Assembly (NCBI GenBank): GCA_031263015.1
Contig: JAISGN010000016.1
Location: forward strand, 58,087 to 122,086
Length of the DNA stretch: 64,000 nt
Source of the DNA: Bacteroidales bacterium
GTDB lineage: Bacteria; Bacteroidota; Bacteroidia; Bacteroidales; P3
Reading direction: 5' to 3'
Positions 26,883 through 35,069 of the stretch are shown here, in pieces (the first letter of the stretch is position 1; each line of letters opens with the position of its first letter). The translations under genes were made by a program, and so were the position numbers. Under the pieces are notes generated by a model. That model searched no databases. It was not told the origin of the DNA and saw only the letters and a list, made by a program, of their open reading frames with translations.

Positions 26883-29427
26883 AATATTCTCCGCTTTCCA
26901 TTATGCTATTGTCTTGATTCTCTTGATTATTACGGCGTTTTGTTGTATCTTGCTTTGGTTTGGTTTCTCCAAAACGATAAGAGAATGTAAGATTTATGCT
27001 TTGGCTGTAAGGCTTACGATATGAAAAATTGAAATAATCATCTGTCAAAGTACGCCCGACACGTTTGCGCGTATTGAATATATCGCTAAATCTCAAAGCA
27101 AGGCTTCCCTTTTTATTCCAAAATGATTTACGCACGGCAAGGTCGGCAAAATACATAGCCTTGTTATCTCCCTGTATTGTCTTTTGCGGTGCCAAATATT
27201 GGGCAGAAAGTTGTATGTTCCAGTCATGAGGTAAGGTCATGGTTGAAGTTAGTTTCACATCCCAATTAAGTGATTTCACCTCAGCCGCACCAAGAGCCGA
27301 ACCATCGGTATAGTTTCCGAAAAGATTACCACTTACATTTATTTTCCACCATTTTGCTATCTGCTGGTCAATAATCAATTCCAATCCATAATTATAACTC
27401 TTGGTAATATTCATAGATGTCATTGCCAATTTCCCTTTATCTACCTCGTCGCCGGCAATTGCTAATGCCCAATCAAAACCATAATCGTGTGCATTGGCTG
27501 TATTCCATAAAAAATTATACCAAGTAATTCTGTCATTGGTTTGCCTGTAATAAGCAGATGCAAATATGGTTGTCGTTGGGAAAATGACCGAATAACCCAA
27601 TTCATAGGCATCCGTATATTCCGGTTTTAGATCCGGATTACCCAAACGTATTTGTTCGGGATTGGAAATATCAACTGTCGGCAATAAATCCCAACCTCTT
27701 GGTCTATTAACCCTTCTGCTGTAACTTATTTGTGCAGATTGTGTTTTGGTAAAGGCATAAGACAGGTGCAGAGTAGGATAAAGAGAATTATAATCTGTTT
27801 CAAATTTAACGGCAGTGTCGCTTATTATCTTCCTTGTGCCGTTACTGCTGAACACCTCTGCTCTTAATCCGGCTTGAGCAGAGAGTTTATCGTTGAAACT
27901 GTACCCAAACGTTGCGTAAATAGCATGTATCTGTTCGTCATTATTGTAAGTGTAACTCATAGCATCATCTCGTTGTGAGTTTCCATTAATAAAATAATCC
28001 TGATAGGAGTTTCCAAACGAGTAATTGAGATTATAACCGACGTCTAAGCGGGCTTTTTTAGAAAAAGGATGAACATAGTCCAACATAACCACTGCACGAT
28101 TTGACCTACTTTCGCTTTCGTCCTTTTTCTCATAATCGGAAATGAATGAATAATCCATCAATTGAGTGCTTTCATTACCAAACAATCCGATATTGTAGTT
28201 TGCGTCTAACGTTAGTTCCTGTTCCGGATTGCTAAACTTCTTTGTGTAATTGATTGCAAAGTTATGAAATTGCCCATTGCGACTTTCATCATCCGCTTCA
28301 AGCACTTCTCTCGGGCTATCGGCAAGAAACAAATCCGTATTGTTAATCGTGTCCCAATCACTAAGACTTCCGAACATACGACCGCCATACGTAAATGTCA
28401 AGGTATTCTTTTTATTTATGTACCAATCGGCTCCGAGTTTTATTCCACCACTAAGATTTTCCGATTGACCTTTTCGCTGCGAACGAATGATATTACTGAA
28501 CATATTTGTGTCGTGAGAAAACAGGAATTTAAGCCCGTCATTTTTATTTGCACGTGTTGAAAAACGTCCGTCAGCCTGTGCAAAAAGAGCAAACTTATTT
28601 GTTGAGTAATTTATCCCGAAAGAAGCATTGGAACGGGGCGTAAGTTTTTGCAATGCGGAACCTCCGCTAACGGAAAAGTTACCTTGCAAGCCGCGACCTT
28701 CTTTCTCCTTTAATTTTATGTTGATAATACCACTCATACCTTCGGGGTCATATTTGGCGGAAGGGTTAGTAATTTCTTCAACCGACTCAATAGTTGATGC
28801 CGGTATCTGTTGCAGAACGGTAGCCAGGTCATTGCCCAAAAGTTCGGAAGGTTTGCCGTCTATTAACACCTTAACATTAGAATTTCCTCTCAATGTAACA
28901 TTGCCATCCTCATCAACCGACACGGAAGGCAGCGACTGCAACACATCGGTAGCATCTCCACCTGCGGTAACAATGTTTTGGTCTATATTAATCACACGTT
29001 TATCCAACTGATATTCCATCATAGATTTTTGAGCAGAGACTTCAACCGCTCCAAGATTAGTTGCTTTAGATGTCATTTGAAGTGTTCCCAGATTTGTTGC
29101 CGCTTCTTTCAACTCAATATCACGAAAAATGTCCTTATAACCAATATAAGACACTTTCATAATATACTTACCCAACTTTGTCTCAAAAGAAAACAAACCC
29201 TTTTCGTTAGTTGTGCCGCCGCTAACCAGTGAAGAATCTTTCGGATTGAGCAATATCACATTCACATACATCAAAGGCTCGGAATTATTTGCGTCAATAA
29301 CCTTACCATTGAGCGTTACTGCTTTTCGTTTGGCTGCATTGCCCTGCTTATCCTGTGCAAACAGATTGGCGGATAGAAACATCGTCATCGCCAAAATCGT
29401 TAATGTTATTTTTTGTATCGTTGTCAT
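26872..29427 (-). CDS. TonB-dependent outer-membrane receptor
   Basis: Outer-membrane receptor of 851 residues. After a signal peptide (residues 1-24, ending NLFAQ) comes a carboxypeptidase-regulatory-like domain (about 38-125, starting VTLNGKVIDANNSEPLMYVN). A plug domain follows (about 140-230, with LQSLPSVSVDEDGNVTLRGN and LIDGKPSE), then a 22-strand barrel of the Bacteroidota OMP_b-brl_3 type. The C-terminus has a polar Asn/Gln-rich tail (KRRNNQENQDNS) after the last strand. No SusD partner is adjacent, so a polysaccharide role is unlikely; a metal or peptide ligand is possible but unproven. Confidence 0.9.
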   Translation of the reverse strand: MTTIQKITLTILAMTMFLSANLFAQDKQGNAAKRKAVTLNGKVIDANNSEPLMYVNVILLNPKDSSLVSGGTTNEKGLFSFETKLGKYIMKVSYIGYKDIFRDIELKEAATNLGTLQMTSKATNLGAVEVSAQKSMMEYQLDKRVINIDQNIVTAGGDATDVLQSLPSVSVDEDGNVTLRGNSNVKVLIDGKPSELLGNDLATVLQQIPASTIESVEEITNPSAKYDPEGMSGIINIKLKEKEGRGLQGNFSVSGGSALQKLTPRSNASFGINYSTNKFALFAQADGRFSTRANKNDGLKFLFSHDTNMFSNIIRSQRKGQSENLSGGIKLGADWYINKKNTLTFTYGGRMFGSLSDWDTINNTDLFLADSPREVLEADDESRNGQFHNFAINYTKKFSNPEQELTLDANYNIGLFGNESTQLMDYSFISDYEKKDESESRSNRAVVMLDYVHPFSKKARLDVGYNLNYSFGNSYQDYFINGNSQRDDAMSYTYNNDEQIHAIYATFGYSFNDKLSAQAGLRAEVFSSNGTRKIISDTAVKFETDYNSLYPTLHLSYAFTKTQSAQISYSRRVNRPRGWDLLPTVDISNPEQIRLGNPDLKPEYTDAYELGYSVIFPTTTIFASAYYRQTNDRITWYNFLWNTANAHDYGFDWALAIAGDEVDKGKLAMTSMNITKSYNYGLELIIDQQIAKWWKINVSGNLFGNYTDGSALGAAEVKSLNWDVKLTSTMTLPHDWNIQLSAQYLAPQKTIQGDNKAMYFADLAVRKSFWNKKGSLALRFSDIFNTRKRVGRTLTDDYFNFSYRKPYSQSINLTFSYRFGETKPKQDTTKRRNNQENQDNSIMESGEYYGE

Positions 29428-29619
29428 TGTATTTATAGTTAGTTGTATAATTTCAAACGGTTAATACAATATCAAAAAGCGTGCCAAAGACACATTCATC
29501 GGAAATAATAATTATTTTTTGTATTCCAATCCCGTATTTAATCCACAAAACCATAATCCCAACACATCTAACCAAATTTAAATAGCAAATAAATCAAAGT
29601 TTTGTACAAACTTTTTTTG

Positions 29620-29627
29620 TAATTTTG
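29620..29627 (+). promoter_or_regulatory. -7 promoter box of the exosortase gene
   Basis: TAATTTTG ends five bases before the ATG at 29632, implying a leaderless or nearly leaderless mRNA. The preceding 190 bases after the receptor gene show nothing else. Confidence 0.5.
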
Positions 29628-29631
29628 CAAA

Positions 29632-30267
29632 ATGAAACTGACAAAGGCTGTTTTCTCCAAACTCAACAAGAAGCAGAAACAATCTCTCGGCGACATATTG
29701 TTATTTATGTTAGCGACCGTCATATTTCATATCCTTTACTGGTATTCGGATATGAATTTCTGGCTATTCGGACCCTTCACATACGAAGTTTTTGACTTCT
29801 TCACAAACATAGCCTTCAACATCTCCCGCTGGGTTATGAGCCTTTTTGATACCGACTTTTTAATACACGGACGCACATTCTGGTTTTACTACATTGACGC
29901 CAACGGCATAGAGCGCTTCTTCCGCTCAATGACAATCGTCCATGACTGCTCGGGCATTAAGCAGATGATGCAGGTATTTATCTTTATGCTTCTTGTGAGG
30001 GGCAACTGGTGGAAACGATTGGTCTATTGGCTGTGCTGTTGCCTTGTCATCATAGTGCTGAACGTTGTCAGAATTGTCGGCTTGACAGTCATCCTGATAC
30101 ATTATCCGAACTGGTTTCAGCCGCTTCACGATTGGGTTGGGCGTCCCTTCATGTACGTATTTATTTTTCTAATGTGGGTGGTTTGGACTGAGTTTTTCGC
30201 TCGCCGAAGCCTCACACACAAAGCTCACGGCAGCAATCTGACCTCCCAAAGGGGGATTAAGTTTTGA
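29632..30267 (+). CDS. Exosortase/archaeosortase-like membrane protein
   Basis: Polytopic membrane protein of 211 residues with about five helices and the three exosortase catalytic residues in order: Cys106 in HDCSGIKQ, Arg147 in NVVRIVG and His166 in PLHDWVG. Exosortases cleave and anchor exported proteins that carry a short C-terminal sorting signal, acting on the outer face of the inner membrane. It is nearer the short Bacteroidota variants than the long XrtA type with an EpsI domain. No target with an obvious PEP-like C-terminal signal is adjacent. Its last 99 bases overlap folB on the other strand. Confidence 0.85.
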   Translation: MKLTKAVFSKLNKKQKQSLGDILLFMLATVIFHILYWYSDMNFWLFGPFTYEVFDFFTNIAFNISRWVMSLFDTDFLIHGRTFWFYYIDANGIERFFRSMTIVHDCSGIKQMMQVFIFMLLVRGNWWKRLVYWLCCCLVIIVLNVVRIVGLTVILIHYPNWFQPLHDWVGRPFMYVFIFLMWVVWTEFFARRSLTHKAHGSNLTSQRGIKF

Positions 30268-30552
30268 GATTTTCACCTTACAATTTTTCACCTTAAACCT
30301 TTGACAAACAGCCCTAACTATCCGCTCTGCCACATTCTCAATCAAATGTGATGAAATTTCCATTTGCTGCTTTACCGCCTGATATACATCCAGATAATTC
30401 ACGGCATCGTCTATCAAATCGCTGTTTTGAGCCGCCTCGCTCTCGTATTCAAACTCCAAATCAACACTAAAATTCGTCCCAATCACGCTTTCCTGTTCAA
30501 AACAACCATGAAAAGCGTAAAATTTCATCCCTTCAATTTTTACAATACCCAT
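30169..30552 (-). CDS. folB: Dihydroneopterin aldolase
   Basis: Converts dihydroneopterin to hydroxymethyl-dihydropterin in folate synthesis. The 127-residue protein has the N-terminal motif GMKFYAFHGCFEQE with the substrate-region Tyr and Glu, and the C-terminal KISKLNPPLGGQIAAVSF with the catalytic Lys. The ATG at 30552 is chosen over 30579 because the promoter box at 30577-30584 overlaps the latter and the shorter form matches the family. The C-terminus extends about 10 residues beyond the usual end, into the convergent exosortase gene. Confidence 0.92.
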   Translation of the reverse strand: MGIVKIEGMKFYAFHGCFEQESVIGTNFSVDLEFEYESEAAQNSDLIDDAVNYLDVYQAVKQQMEISSHLIENVAERIVRAVCQRFKVKNCKVKISKLNPPLGGQIAAVSFVCEASASEKLSPNHPH

Positions 30553-30576
30553 ATCATTATATATTTTCAGTGTCGG

Positions 30577-30584
30577 CAAAGGTA
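30577..30584 (-). promoter_or_regulatory. -7 promoter box of folB
   Basis: TACCTTTG on the minus strand, 24 bases before the folB start at 30552. Confidence 0.6.
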
Positions 30585-30631
30585 AATAAAAATCATCAAA
30601 CCGCTTTTCAACCCGTGAAAGTCCAAAAATC

Positions 30632-30850
30632 AGAGGTTAATTTGGAGAAATCAGAGGTTAATTTGTGAGAATTAAGGGTTAATTTGTCGAAATTAGAGGT
30701 TAATTTGTGGGAATTAAGGGTTAATTTGGAGAAATTAGAGGTTAATTTCTAACAATTAAGGGTTAATTTGGAGAAATTAGAGGTGAATTCGTAGAAATTA
30801 GAGGTTAATTTCTAACAATTAAGGGTTAAAACGAAAAATTAACCCTTAAT
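30632..30850. repeat. 21-bp tandem array, GGTTAATTT family
   Basis: Ten consecutive 21-bp units alternate between AGAGGTTAATTT and AAGGGTTAATTT cores with variable linkers (GGAGAAATT, GTGAGAATT, CTAACAATT). The last unit runs into an inverted AATTAACCCTTAAT. It fills the gap between folB and yebC, about 385 bases with no gene. Confidence 0.94.
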
Positions 30851-30966
30851 TATTCTGTTTCCACATCTGAAAATGAGGGGGGCGGGTGAAGAATTTTAAA
30901 AAAGTCAATTATCAATTGAGGGAATTTAGTTAATTTTGCGGCTTTAAAAATCAGAATATTAAAATA

Positions 30967-31680
30967 ATGGGAAGAGCATTTGAATATAGAAAAGCCCGTA
31001 AATTAAAGCGATGGGGCAATATGGCACGTGTTTTCACGCGTTTGGGAAAAGAAATTGAAATGGCTGTCAAGGCAGGCGGTGCAGACCCGAACAGCAACTC
31101 CAAACTGCGGCTGCTGATGCATAATGCCAAAACGGAAAATATGCCAAAAGAAAATGTTGAAAGGGCTATAAAAAGAGCAACCGATAAGGACACAACTGCA
31201 TATAAGGAAATAACTTATGAGGGTTATGCGGCAGGAGGAGTGGCTGTGGTGGTTGAGACCGCAACCGATAATCCGACAAGAACGGTGGCGAATGTGAGAG
31301 CGGCTTTCAATCGTTGCGACGGTTCATTGGGGACAAGCGGTATGACGGACTTTCTTTTTGAACGCAAATGCAATTTCAAGGTAGCGGCAAAGGATGGGCT
31401 GGATATGGAGGAACTGGAACTGGAATTGATTGACTTCGGCGTTGATGAATGCTTTAAGGATGGCGAAGAAATATTCATCTATGCGGACTTTACGGCGTTT
31501 GGTCCCGTTCAGAAATATCTTGAAGATAACGGATTTGAGATTAAAACGTTTTCTTTTGAGCGGATACCCAATGATTATAAGGAAGTAACACCGGAGCAGC
31601 AGGAGGAAGTGGAAAAACTTATCGGCAAACTGGAAGATGATGAAGATGTGGTGAATGTTTTTCATAATATGAAAGAATAG
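30967..31680 (+). CDS. YebC/PmpR-family protein
   Basis: Member of the YebC family, conserved proteins described either as DNA-binding regulators or, more recently, as factors easing translation of difficult peptides. The 237-residue protein has the family start MGRAFEYRKARKLKRWGNMA, the segment GGADPNSNSKLRLLMHNAK, and the TYEGYAAGGVAVVVE core. A TAATTTTG box at 30931-30938 lies 28 bases ahead of the start. It stands 48 bases before pckA. No regulatory target can be deduced from the sequence. Confidence 0.94.
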   Translation: MGRAFEYRKARKLKRWGNMARVFTRLGKEIEMAVKAGGADPNSNSKLRLLMHNAKTENMPKENVERAIKRATDKDTTAYKEITYEGYAAGGVAVVVETATDNPTRTVANVRAAFNRCDGSLGTSGMTDFLFERKCNFKVAAKDGLDMEELELELIDFGVDECFKDGEEIFIYADFTAFGPVQKYLEDNGFEIKTFSFERIPNDYKEVTPEQQEEVEKLIGKLEDDEDVVNVFHNMKE

Positions 31681-31728
31681 GACAACTATCAGCTGCAATT
31701 TATTAACGATACATTAAAAATTATTATT

Positions 31729-33330
31729 ATGCTGGAGAAATATAATATCAAAACGGATAAAGAAATAGTTTATAATCCTTCCTTTGAACAATTGTTTGAA
31801 GAAGAAACACAGCCCAATCTTACGGGTTATGAACAGGGACAATTAACGGAACTCGGTGCGGTCAATGTTATGACGGGGATTTACACAGGCAGGTCGCCCA
31901 AAGACAAATATTTTGTGAAGGATGCCGTAACCGAAAACTCTATCTGGTGGAATACTCAGCAATATCCCAACGATAACAAGCCTATTACGCAAGATGTATG
32001 GCTGAAACTGAAAGATATTGCAACGAAACAATTAAGCGGAAAGAGGCTTTTTGTTGTTGATACGTTTTGCGGTGCAAATGAAGCGACGAGATTGAAGATT
32101 CGTTTTGTTACGGAAGTAGCTTGGCAGGCTCATTTTGTAAAGAATATGTTTATAAGACCGACAGCAGATGAAATAAAGACGTATGGAGAACCGGATTTCG
32201 TAGTTTTGAATGCGGCAAAGGCAAAAGTTGATGACTATGAGGCATTGGGTTTAAATAGTCAGACGGCTATTGCGTTTAATCTGACGGAGAAAATGCAGAT
32301 AATCCTCAACACATGGTACGGAGGCGAAATGAAAAAAGGTATGTTCTCATATATGAATTATCTTCTGCCGTTACAAGGCATAGCATCAATGCATTGCTCT
32401 GCCAACACCGACCTTAACAATCAAAATACGGCAATATTTTTTGGGCTTTCAGGCACCGGTAAGACTACTCTTTCTACCGACCCTAAAAGACTTTTAATTG
32501 GTGATGATGAACACGGCTGGGACGATGATGGAGTTTTCAATTTTGAAGGTGGTTGTTATGCCAAAGTAATTAATCTTAGTAAAGAAGCAGAGCCTGATAT
32601 TTACAATGCCATACGCCGCAATGCTTTATTGGAGAATGTTACGGTTGATAAAAGAGATGGCAAGATTGATTTTGCAGACAAGAGCATTACGGAGAATACA
32701 AGAGTTTCCTATCCTATTGAACATATCACCAATATAGTTAAACCTGTGAGCAAAGCACCGGCAGCAAAGAAAGTTATATTTCTTTCTGCGGATGCTTTTG
32801 GCGTGCTGCCGCCTGTATCAATTCTAACGCCTGAACAAACCCAATATTACTTCCTTTCGGGCTTTACAGCCAAACTTGCAGGTACGGAAAGAGGCATCAC
32901 AGAACCGACACCGACCTTTTCAGCATGTTTTGGTGCGGCATTTCTTTCTTTACATCCGACAAAATACGGAGAATTATTAGTGAAAAGAATGAAGGAATCA
33001 GGTGCTACGGCGTATCTCGTAAATACCGGATGGAACGGAAGCGGCAAACGTATATCAATACAAGATACAAGAGGAATAATTGATGCTATCATTGACGGCT
33101 CAATAGATAATATATCGCAAAGACTAACTATTCCATACTTTAATTTTGTTATACCGACTGCTTTACCTAATGTAAATGCGGCAATTCTTGACCCTCGCAA
33201 CACATACTCTTCTGCTGATATTTGGAATGACAAAGTAAAAGATTTGGCACAACGTTTCATAAATAATTTCTCAAAATTCACAGATACCGAATTAGGGAAA
33301 TCTCTTATGAATGCAGGTCCTAAATTATAG
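31729..33330 (+). CDS. pckA: Phosphoenolpyruvate carboxykinase (ATP)
   Basis: Interconverts oxaloacetate plus ATP with phosphoenolpyruvate, CO2 and ADP. In fermentative Bacteroidota it usually runs toward oxaloacetate. The 533-residue length is right for the ATP-type. Key motifs are the P-loop [11 protein letters not shown] (about residues 238-248), [20 protein letters not shown] for metal and substrate binding, and TGRSPKDKY near the N-terminus. No promoter box is clear in the 48-base gap after yebC, so read-through is possible. It converges with ispF, 21 bases apart. Confidence 0.97.
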   Translation: MLEKYNIKTDKEIVYNPSFEQLFEEETQPNLTGYEQGQLTELGAVNVMTGIYTGRSPKDKYFVKDAVTENSIWWNTQQYPNDNKPITQDVWLKLKDIATKQLSGKRLFVVDTFCGANEATRLKIRFVTEVAWQAHFVKNMFIRPTADEIKTYGEPDFVVLNAAKAKVDDYEALGLNSQTAIAFNLTEKMQIILNTWYGGEMKKGMFSYMNYLLPLQGIASMHCSANTDLNNQNTAIFFGLSGTGKTTLSTDPKRLLIGDDEHGWDDDGVFNFEGGCYAKVINLSKEAEPDIYNAIRRNALLENVTVDKRDGKIDFADKSITENTRVSYPIEHITNIVKPVSKAPAAKKVIFLSADAFGVLPPVSILTPEQTQYYFLSGFTAKLAGTERGITEPTPTFSACFGAAFLSLHPTKYGELLVKRMKESGATAYLVNTGWNGSGKRISIQDTRGIIDAIIDGSIDNISQRLTIPYFNFVIPTALPNVNAAILDPRNTYSSADIWNDKVKDLAQRFINNFSKFTDTELGKSLMNAGPKL

Positions 33331-33351
33331 AAACAGCGATTCGTAAAAATA

Positions 33352-33828
33352 TTATTTGGAAAGAAGACACACGGAGTAAGCACTAACACCCTCTTCTCTG
33401 CCTTCAAAGCCAAGATGTTCGGTTGTAGTGGCTTTGAAACTCACATCCTCCGTATCAATGTTTAGTAATGCCGCAATGGTTTGCTGCATAAGCGGAATAT
33501 ATTTTGAAATTTTAGGATTTTGTAAGGCAATCACACAATCTATGTTTTCTATCCTAAAGCCTTTCGTTTGTATCTTGCTATATGTATCAAGCAAGAGTTG
33601 CTTACTATCAATGTTTTCGTATGCCTTATCAGTATCAGGATAATTAAAGCCTATATCCCGCATAGCAGCAGCACCAAGCATTGCATCAATTATTGCGTGC
33701 AATGCAACATCAGCATCGCTATGCCCGACAGAACCTTTATCCGAAGGAATATTAACACCTCCTAAAACAAGCAAATGTCCTGATGCAAGTTTATGAACAT
33801 CATATCCTATACCGACACGATATTTCAT
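33352..33828 (-). CDS. ispF: 2-C-methyl-D-erythritol 2,4-cyclodiphosphate synthase
   Basis: Fifth enzyme of the non-mevalonate isoprenoid pathway. The 158-residue protein has the metal ligands in GIGYDVHKL (Asp, His) and the conserved GHSDADVALHAIIDAMLGAA, plus the C-terminal KATTTEHLGFEGREEG. The gene starts two bases after porV, so it is the last gene of porU-porV-ispF, an arrangement in which ispF has no evident functional link with secretion. Confidence 0.96.
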   Translation of the reverse strand: MKYRVGIGYDVHKLASGHLLVLGGVNIPSDKGSVGHSDADVALHAIIDAMLGAAAMRDIGFNYPDTDKAYENIDSKQLLLDTYSKIQTKGFRIENIDCVIALQNPKISKYIPLMQQTIAALLNIDTEDVSFKATTTEHLGFEGREEGVSAYSVCLLSK

Positions 33829-33830
33829 AA

Positions 33831-35021
33831 CTACAACTGAAATGCTAATGACAACCTAAAAGTATTCTTCAACGGATTATTGCTAACTCGTGAGGTTGTT
33901 ACCAAATATGATATATCTACTTTAAGTACATTGTATTTTATGCCTGCACCAAACGTTAGGTATTGACGATTTCCCTTCTTCGCATTCTCATAAAAATATC
34001 CTGCTCTTACTGCTAAAATATGATTATACCAATATTCAACACCGGCAGAAATAGAAATCTCCTGCATTTCTTCCTTAAAGCCGTTAGGAGCATCGTAAAA
34101 AGATTGAAGAGCCCCTTGCAATATGCCTACATTATTATCCATTCCATATATTGTACCTGTGCTATCATCATAAACAGCTGGCGAAGGCACAAGCAGTTTA
34201 TTAAAATCCAACATAAAGGAAACTTCATTAAATCTGTCAAAGTTTTTTGTGTAGCGACCTCCTATCCTTAAATTTGTAGGCAAAAACTCTTTATCCATAT
34301 TGTCCGAATAAGATATTTTAGCACCTAAATTAGATATTTGTAAGCCCAATGCGTATGAAGACGGCAATTCACCTCTTATTTCACTCTCATAATATAGTCC
34401 TATATCTGCAGCAGCTGATTGAGCAGCGTGTGTTTTTGTTGTCCCTACCATTTGTCCTTGTGTCAAATCGGAACGAATATAGCGACCGGTAACGGAACCG
34501 GATAATTTATCGGAAAGTTTCATTGCATAAGCCACATCAACTGCCAACTCGTTCGGATTATATGTCCCAATTGGATTTTGTTGCTGATCAACAAAGTTTA
34601 AATCTCCAAGAGAAAAATAAGTCAAAGATGCTCCTAATGCACTCCTGTCATTAATTTTATAATATCCCGACAAATAAGCAAGAGATATATCATCTATAAT
34701 ATTACGCAACCATGGACTATAAGTTAATGACACTTCTGCTTTACTTTGTGTAAAAGCTAATTTTGCCGCATTCCAATGGATAGAATTAGCATCCGGTTTT
34801 GATGCCGCACCAACATCTCCCATAGAACCCGCACGAGAGTCAGGCGATATTAAAAGAACAGGAACACCCGTTAAGATAGGTCTCGAAGATTCAGTAATCT
34901 GTTGTCCAATTTGAGAAGTAGGGTCTTCACCAGGTAATATTGTACCTATTTGTGCTTTCAGATTAGTAATACCTATAAATGAAATAGTCAGAATTAATAT
35001 TGCAATTTTTGTTTTGTTCAT
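33831..35021 (-). CDS. porV: Type IX secretion outer-membrane protein PorV
   Basis: Outer-membrane shuttle protein of the type IX secretion system that delivers cargo from the translocon to the attachment complex. The 396-residue protein has a signal peptide (residues 1-23) and the PorV/LptO signature PDSRAGSMGDVGAASKPD followed by SIHWNAAKLAF. The remainder is a FadL-like barrel ending in SLAFQL. It follows porU by 48 bases and precedes ispF by two. The porU-porV order is conserved in T9SS-positive Bacteroidota. Confidence 0.93.
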   Translation of the reverse strand: MNKTKIAILILTISFIGITNLKAQIGTILPGEDPTSQIGQQITESSRPILTGVPVLLISPDSRAGSMGDVGAASKPDANSIHWNAAKLAFTQSKAEVSLTYSPWLRNIIDDISLAYLSGYYKINDRSALGASLTYFSLGDLNFVDQQQNPIGTYNPNELAVDVAYAMKLSDKLSGSVTGRYIRSDLTQGQMVGTTKTHAAQSAAADIGLYYESEIRGELPSSYALGLQISNLGAKISYSDNMDKEFLPTNLRIGGRYTKNFDRFNEVSFMLDFNKLLVPSPAVYDDSTGTIYGMDNNVGILQGALQSFYDAPNGFKEEMQEISISAGVEYWYNHILAVRAGYFYENAKKGNRQYLTFGAGIKYNVLKVDISYLVTTSRVSNNPLKNTFRLSLAFQL

Positions 35022-35069
35022 TATTCTATTTGTTTTGTGAGATACTTAAACGTATTTAGTTTGCTTTTA

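Noticed and set aside
30632..30850. CRISPR array
   Set aside because: The units are only 21 bp with a core of about 12 bases and re-used linkers; there are no 23-47 bp repeats with unique spacers, and no cas gene lies nearby.
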